Origin: Sulfurimonas sp. UBA6792 | GTDB taxonomy: Bacteria > Campylobacterota > Campylobacteria > Campylobacterales > Sulfurimonadaceae | DNA: 24,679 nucleotides | Assembly (NCBI GenBank): GCA_002452425.1 | Contig: DKFQ01000104.1 | Location: 1,432 to 26,110, forward strand | Reading direction: 5' to 3' | In this document: positions 22,582-24,679 of the stretch, piece by piece | Layout: the number at the start of each line of letters is the position of its first letter | Position numbering within the stretch: the stretch's first letter is position 1 | Position numbers and translations under genes: made by a program | Notes under the pieces: model-generated | The model's input: only the letters and a program-made list of their open reading frames with translations | What the model was told of the DNA's origin: nothing | The model's database searches: none

Positions 22582-23070
22582 ATGTATCAAAAAACTATTT
22601 TATCTTTAGTTGCCGCTTTTTTAGTTGGTTGTGGCGTTCAAACTGATGTTGCAACAAAATCAACAATGTTTCAAAGTGTTACTCAAAAAGAGGCAGTTTT
22701 GTTGCAAGAGGGCAAAGATAAAGAGTCTTGTCCTCGCTGTGGTATGAATTTACCAAAATATTACAAGACGAATCATAGTGCATCACTAGATGGTAAAACA
22801 TACCAGTACTGCTCCTTGCACTGTCTGCAAGAGCATCTCTATGATGGAGTTTCGTTGAAAAATCCTCAAGTCGTAGATGTGCAGACGCTTCAATTTATTG
22901 ATGTAACAAAGGCGTATTATGTTGTAGGAAGCAGTGTGAGAGGAACCATGAGCAGAACGAGTAAGTATGCCTTTTCTACCAAAGAGGGTGCAGAGGCATT
23001 TCAAAAGCAAAATGGTGGAGAAATTGTAGATTTTTATAAAGCGCTAGAAGTTGCAAAAAAAGATTTTTAA
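22582..23070 (+). CDS. NosL-family copper-binding lipoprotein
   Basis: A 162-residue lipoprotein with a lipobox LVGC (lipidated Cys17) and a NosL domain. Candidate copper ligands are Cys50, Cys53 and Met55 in SCPRCGM, and Cys77, His80 and Cys81 in YCSLHC. The C-terminal part (VVGSSVRGTMSRTSKYAF, then EGAEAF) is typical of NosL. NosL delivers copper(I) to nitrous oxide reductase when encoded in nos clusters. No nosZ is present here, so the target may be another copper enzyme. AAAGGAG lies about seven bases before the ATG. The divergent TlpA-like gene may handle the thiols needed for copper loading. Confidence 0.87.
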   Translation: MYQKTILSLVAAFLVGCGVQTDVATKSTMFQSVTQKEAVLLQEGKDKESCPRCGMNLPKYYKTNHSASLDGKTYQYCSLHCLQEHLYDGVSLKNPQVVDVQTLQFIDVTKAYYVVGSSVRGTMSRTSKYAFSTKEGAEAFQKQNGGEIVDFYKALEVAKKDF

Positions 23071-23078
23071 GGCTAGAC

Positions 23079-23107
23079 TAGATTAGGCATTTGATATGCT
23101 TAATCTA
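23079..23107. terminator. Hairpin between convergent NosL-type and PiT genes
   Basis: Twelve-base arms (TAGATTAGGCAT and ATGCTTAATCTA) match at eleven positions, with one G-T pair and a 5-base loop. It covers the gap after the NosL-type gene and the last codon of the transporter gene. Neither side has a clear T run, so it may be a weak bidirectional terminator. Confidence 0.4.
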
Positions 23108-24679
23108 TATCATAATACCTTTGATTGTAAAGTAGAGAACTCCAGCAAGAACCGCAGCTACAGGAACTGTAATGAGCCAAGCGGCAACAATTTTTTTGAT
23201 AGCATCCCTACGAACATACTGAACTTTTTTTGCTTTTTTGATATTTTTTCTTGTTGATTTAATAATCTTTTTCTCATTTTCAATCATCTTATAAAGGGTG
23301 ACAATTCTTACATAATCAGTTTGTGTCTTATCACTTTTCTCTTGCAGTGTTTTCAACTCAGATTTATATGCATTTTTTGTAAGTTCTTCATCTTGAATTA
23401 TGAGTATATCTTCTTCAAGACTATGATTGTTTTCATCCTTGATGTGCAACCACTCTCTTAAAAAACCTACACCAAATACACCACCGATAGCTATGTGTGT
23501 TGAGCTAACAGGAAGACCCATTTGTGATGCAATGATAACTGTAACAGAAGCAGACATGGCAATGGAAAAGGCTCGTATCTGATCTAACTCTGTAATTTCA
23601 CTTCCAACTGTTTTGATAAGCTGAGGACCATAGAGTGCAAGTCCAAGAGCGATACCAAATGCGCCCACGCCCATAACCCATAGGGGGATAGAAGCACTCG
23701 AAGCAACACCTTTGTTCACAATAGCGTCATTGATAGCAGCGAGTGGTCCAATAGCATTTGCAACATCATTAGCGCCATGTGCAAAGCTAAGAAGAGCAGC
23801 CGCAAAAATGAGTGGAATAGTAAAGAGTGTATTGACAGATGCTTTTGTGTTTTCTAAGGTAGTTGTGTTAGAGCTAATTCTTTTTTTAACGAAAAAATAG
23901 ACAAAAACGGCAACAATGGAAGCAATAATAAAAGCAGTCGAAAAAGCAGGTTTTTTTGTAATTTCAAGTGATACCAAAGGGAGAAGATTGAGCAACTCTA
24001 TGATTTTTGGCCATATTTGTTGTACACCCTTAAGGATGATATATGTTACAAATGCCAATGCCATAAATGCAACATATATAGGAACATAAGTTTTTGCGGC
24101 TTCTATTTTGTCTTTTTTAAATATAATGGATTTTTTGATGGCATAAAGAAAAGCGGCGGCAACAACCCCGCCTAAAACTGGTGAGATAACCCAAGAAGCA
24201 ACGATTTCACTCATTGTTCCCCAGTTGACGATATCAAAGCCAGCAGCAGCGATCCCAGCTCCCATAACAGCCCCTACAATAGAGTGCGTCGTCGAAACAG
24301 GAGCTTGCATCATGGTTGCAAAGTTAAGCCACAGAGCCGCAGCCAAAAGAGCCGCCATCATCGCCCAGATGAACGGGTCAGGATTGCCGCCAAAGGCAGA
24401 GATGTCGATGATGCCGTTCTTGATAGTCTTGACAACTTCTCCGCCAGCTATAAGTGCGCCTGATGCTTCAAAAATCGCAGCGATGATAATTGCGGCAGTA
24501 AGTGTAAGCGCTTTGGAACCAACTGCAGGTCCGACGTTGTTAGCTACATCATTTGCGCCGATGTTCATCGCCATATATGCGCCAAAAAGAGCAGCAACTG
24601 CAAGAAACATACTATTTGAGATGCCACCATTACTTAAAAAAGTAAATGTTAAAACCCCAATCATAAAAAAGAGAGCAAA
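23105..24679 (-). CDS. PiT-family inorganic phosphate transporter, N-terminus cut by the window
   Basis: An inner-membrane phosphate permease with the two inverted PiT signatures, GANDVANNVGPAVGSKA near the N-terminus and HGANDVANAIGPLAA in the second half, plus APVSTTHSIVGAVMGAG and LPVSSTHIAIGGVFGVG. About ten to twelve membrane helices are expected. A charged cytoplasmic stretch before the last helix (from EDEN-like residues to RKNIKKAKK) is a large Lys/Glu-rich loop. The first in-window ATG is at 24664, but the frame stays open to the edge (reading FALFF before that Met) and the first membrane helix seems to begin before it, so the true start is probably outside. PiT carriers use proton or sodium symport of metal phosphate. 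Confidence 0.93.
   Translation of the reverse strand, partial: FALFFMIGVLTFTFLSNGGISNSMFLAVAALFGAYMAMNIGANDVANNVGPAVGSKALTLTAAIIIAAIFEASGALIAGGEVVKTIKNGIIDISAFGGNPDPFIWAMMAALLAAALWLNFATMMQAPVSTTHSIVGAVMGAGIAAAGFDIVNWGTMSEIVASWVISPVLGGVVAAAFLYAIKKSIIFKKDKIEAAKTYVPIYVAFMALAFVTYIILKGVQQIWPKIIELLNLLPLVSLEITKKPAFSTAFIIASIVAVFVYFFVKKRISSNTTTLENTKASVNTLFTIPLIFAAALLSFAHGANDVANAIGPLAAINDAIVNKGVASSASIPLWVMGVGAFGIALGLALYGPQLIKTVGSEITELDQIRAFSIAMSASVTVIIASQMGLPVSSTHIAIGGVFGVGFLREWLHIKDENNHSLEEDILIIQDEELTKNAYKSELKTLQEKSDKTQTDYVRIVTLYKMIENEKKIIKSTRKNIKKAKKVQYVRRDAIKKIVAAWLITVPVAAVLAGVLYFTIKGIMI

Overview
The window is a compact, AT-rich bacterial chromosome segment whose protein sequences look like Campylobacterota (Epsilonproteobacteria), most likely Sulfurimonas or a close relative. 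The evidence is a dimeric dUTPase of the Campylobacter type, a ctpA-purC-purS-purQ-orf-plsC-crcB block in the order I recall from Campylobacter jejuni (Cj0511 to Cj0517), and a Tat-exported molybdoenzyme operon typical of sulfur- or nitrogen-respiring members. The genus is an inference from remembered family sequences, not from a search.

Layout. 1-582 is the 3' end of dxs. 613-1317 encodes an exported, Arg/Glu-rich protein of unknown function, convergent with pgeF (1321-2040, minus). Between pgeF and the next operon lies a nested, almost perfectly palindromic element (2059-2187). 2212-6142 is a translationally coupled four-gene run: ovoA (three-domain ovothiol synthase), a PLP-dependent lyase that is probably OvoB, an unknown 78-residue protein and a YhbP-like split-barrel protein. 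A 57-residue four-cysteine protein (6117-6290, minus) overlaps its end and is transcribed divergently from dut and a short ABC ATPase (6361-7620).

7610-12725 (all minus) is a seven-gene operon read ctpA, purC, purS, purQ, unknown membrane protein, plsC, crcB. Divergent from it is a plus-strand operon: hemerythrin, NnrS-like membrane protein, aroK, thioredoxin-like protein, hisD (12826-16804). After a 212-base intergenic region with a terminator-like hairpin and palindromes comes a three-gene molybdoenzyme operon in the order FeS subunit, NrfD-type anchor, Tat-signal catalytic subunit (17017-21959), closed by a clear terminator. 22011-23070 holds a divergent pair, a membrane-anchored TlpA-like thioredoxin and a NosL-type lipoprotein. 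The window ends in a PiT phosphate transporter (minus) whose N-terminus probably lies outside.

The most distinctive parts are the ovothiol operon with two uncharacterised passenger genes, the nested inverted-repeat element upstream of it, and the periplasmic molybdoenzyme, whose substrate cannot be assigned from sequence. I saw no rRNA, tRNA, CRISPR array, prophage or transposase gene.
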